DNA of 42,565 bases from DATFCK01 sp045809745. Lineage in GTDB: Bacteria; Verrucomicrobiota; Verrucomicrobiia; Chthoniobacterales; UBA10450. The stretch's first letter is position 1; each line of letters begins with the position of its first letter. Below the pieces are notes generated by a model that ran no database searches, was not told the DNA's origin, and saw only the letters and a program-made list of their open reading frames with translations. Both the position numbers and the translations under genes were made by a program. The stretch covers positions 1 to 42,565 of the forward strand of contig JBJMXE010000086.1 of assembly GCA_045809745.1 (NCBI GenBank), read 5' to 3'. Below are positions 41,215-42,565 of this stretch, piece by piece.

Positions 41215-42565
41215 ATGAAACGACTTGGCCTAACAACCCCGGAAAACGGGAACGTCCTACTCTGCGTGGTGTGCACGATCGCGATCGTATCGGTGATTGG
41301 AGGCAATGTGCTGCTGAACTGCGTTACCCGGTACAACGCTGCTTCCAGTCAGGTGCGCGCCTGGAAGGAATCCCTGTATGCGGCGGAATCGGGCGGAGAC
41401 ATCGCTTATGCCGAAATCCGCAAGACCATTCTCGATCCGACCCATGCCTTCTCCGGCTGGACCTACTCGGGAGGCGTCTGGACCAGCACGCCGGTTACCT
41501 TTGGTGGTAACAATCTCAGCACCAGCAGCCGGGCCGACAAGTTCTGGCTCGATGGAAATGGCAATCCCTGGTTTCGAATTCGTTCCCAGGGAAGCGCGCC
41601 AGTTATCGGGTTGAAGCGAGTCACCATGGACGACCGGATGGACAGGAGCACCAAGGGCGACAGCCTGCTGCGGAAGGTGGATTTTCAATATGACCATTTC
41701 ACCGCGGCCTACGGGCCTAACGGTGACAATCAGAATAAAGCAGTTGTGGCGGTGAACCGACCTGATGGATACGGACAGATGACGCGTCGCGTCGAGTTGG
41801 TCGCTGCGCCGATCACGCCCTTCGAAGCGGCAATCAAATGCAGCGGCACGTTCTACGGACTCGGGGACGCTGCTCAGATCGATAGCTACAATTCCAAGAA
41901 CGGTGCCTACTACTTCGCCGCCAATAATCCGGCTGATCCGCATTACTCCGATTCCCGGAGCGGTTCGGTAGAAATTGGCAGCGCTATCGCCACCATTCGC
42001 GGAATGCTTTATGGCGATCTCGCCACCAACGGCGGCTCGATTGTTCGTTCCAATCAGATCACCGGGACAATCGATAACAATGTGCCGATCAACATCCCGC
42101 CTTTTTACCTCCCTACCACACTTCCAACCCCCCAACCCAGCCCCACGCGTGTGACCAACAACGGCAACGTTACGATCACGCCCCCCACAGCCGGTACCCC
42201 CTCCAACCCCACGTTCTACCTACTGTCGTCGTTTACCGGCACGCTGACGATTGAACCGAATGGTTCCAATCAAACGTACGTTGCCATTCACGTTACCGGT
42301 GACATCACCGGTAACCTGACCATTCGAAGTAAGGTTCATGTTCAGGTGTTCTTCGACGGCAACGTGAGCGTGAAGGCGCGTGATCTGGTAAACGAAAGTG
42401 GATTAGCGGGCAACATGCAGTTCTACGGCATTAGCCCGGCAGATCCTTCCACGACGCAGACCATCGCAATCTCGCCCCCGGGGAATTTCGAAGGAACATT
42501 CTACGCGCCCAGCGCGGATTTCACCTTGAACGGCAATCCCGACATCGTCGGCGCTGTCGTGTGCA
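41215..42565 (+). CDS. PilX/GspK-like pilus-associated protein with C-terminal adhesin-like region (partial)
   Basis: The frame from ATG 41215 stays open to the window end, 450 codons. The N-terminus is ENGNVLLCVVCTIAIVSVIG, a prepilin-like helix after a Gly. It lacks the +5 Glu, as in GspK/PilX minor pilins. A domain with YAAESGGDIAYAEIRK follows; this is PilX-like. Thr/Pro/Ser-rich repeats near residues 300-330 and a beta-rich C-terminal part with FYGI and FYAPSADFTLNGNPDIVG resemble the DUF7305-type domain seen in PilX-type proteins. It may sit at the tip of the filament. The 3' end is outside the window. Confidence 0.8.
   Translation, partial: MKRLGLTTPENGNVLLCVVCTIAIVSVIGGNVLLNCVTRYNAASSQVRAWKESLYAAESGGDIAYAEIRKTILDPTHAFSGWTYSGGVWTSTPVTFGGNNLSTSSRADKFWLDGNGNPWFRIRSQGSAPVIGLKRVTMDDRMDRSTKGDSLLRKVDFQYDHFTAAYGPNGDNQNKAVVAVNRPDGYGQMTRRVELVAAPITPFEAAIKCSGTFYGLGDAAQIDSYNSKNGAYYFAANNPADPHYSDSRSGSVEIGSAIATIRGMLYGDLATNGGSIVRSNQITGTIDNNVPINIPPFYLPTTLPTPQPSPTRVTNNGNVTITPPTAGTPSNPTFYLLSSFTGTLTIEPNGSNQTYVAIHVTGDITGNLTIRSKVHVQVFFDGNVSVKARDLVNESGLAGNMQFYGISPADPSTTQTIAISPPGNFEGTFYAPSADFTLNGNPDIVGAVVC

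Noticed and set aside
41257..42135. 292-codon open frame on the minus strand in the last gene
   Set aside because: The plus-strand frame from 41215 is uninterrupted, begins with a prepilin-like helix and a ribosome site, and continues the pilin operon; the antisense frame has no recognisable domains.
1..42565. CRISPR arrays, insertion sequences, prophage or rRNA genes
   Set aside because: No regularly spaced direct repeats, transposase or integrase motifs, or conserved rRNA segments were seen on either strand.

Overview
This window looks like a chromosomal segment of a Gram-negative soil bacterium of the Verrucomicrobia type, probably near Chthoniobacterales/Spartobacteria. That placement is an inference. 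It rests on a SecA with an enlarged pre-protein region and the variant helicase motif GRCARQGDPG, a lipid A kinase (LpxK) implying an outer membrane, a PEP-CTERM-like exported protein, several long TPR proteins, pseudopilin-like genes, frequent GTG/TTG starts and weak Shine-Dalgarno sites. The DNA is GC-rich and almost fully packed with genes. I see no insertion sequence, prophage, CRISPR array or rRNA; one tRNA-Pro(CGG) is present.

Layout. 1-5.5 kb: partial ridA (minus), secA (plus), then a convergent VOC protein and FAD oxidoreductase. 5.8-10.4 kb: a plus-strand run of a Tat-exported 5'-nucleotidase, a TonB-C-like periplasmic protein, a 3-methyladenine DNA glycosylase, mnmA and cutA. 10.4-17.1 kb (minus): an amino-acid permease; a three-gene unit with stop/start overlaps (coiled-coil membrane protein, VanX-like D,D-dipeptidase, small membrane protein); acetyl-CoA synthetase. 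17.2-18.8 kb: dodecin, a YqjD-like small protein and an rRNA methyltransferase. 18.8-23.8 kb (plus): thrB, lpxK, a stand-alone LigD-type polymerase, a small exported protein, two cupins and a YpsA/MoCo-carrier-like protein. 23.9-27.6 kb: a LolC/E permease, PEP-CTERM-like protein, small membrane protein, NlpC/P60-like hydrolase and DUF2237. 27.6-32.9 kb: an RNA-processing-flavoured group (2H phosphoesterase, RtcB-family ligase, calcineurin-like phosphoesterase, nucleotidyltransferase) and an HscA-like Hsp70. 32.9-38.1 kb (minus): two large TPR proteins flanking an AI-2E-family permease. 38.2-39.8 kb: a 34-residue basic AURKAIP1/COX24-like (bS22-like) ribosomal protein, Bcp peroxiredoxin, tRNA-Pro and an orphan NarL-type response regulator. 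40.1 kb to the end: three pseudopilin-like genes, the last running off the window.

Most genes are ordinary housekeeping or envelope genes. The observations most worth following are: the 2H phosphoesterase/RtcB pair, which could process the same RNA ends; the coupled coiled-coil/dipeptidase/membrane-protein unit; the minor-pilin cassette next to an orphan regulator; a family of intergenic palindromes with CTGTAG/CTACAG ends; and an apparent excess of the word GTTAGG/CCTAAC on both strands. All positions and counts were read by eye.
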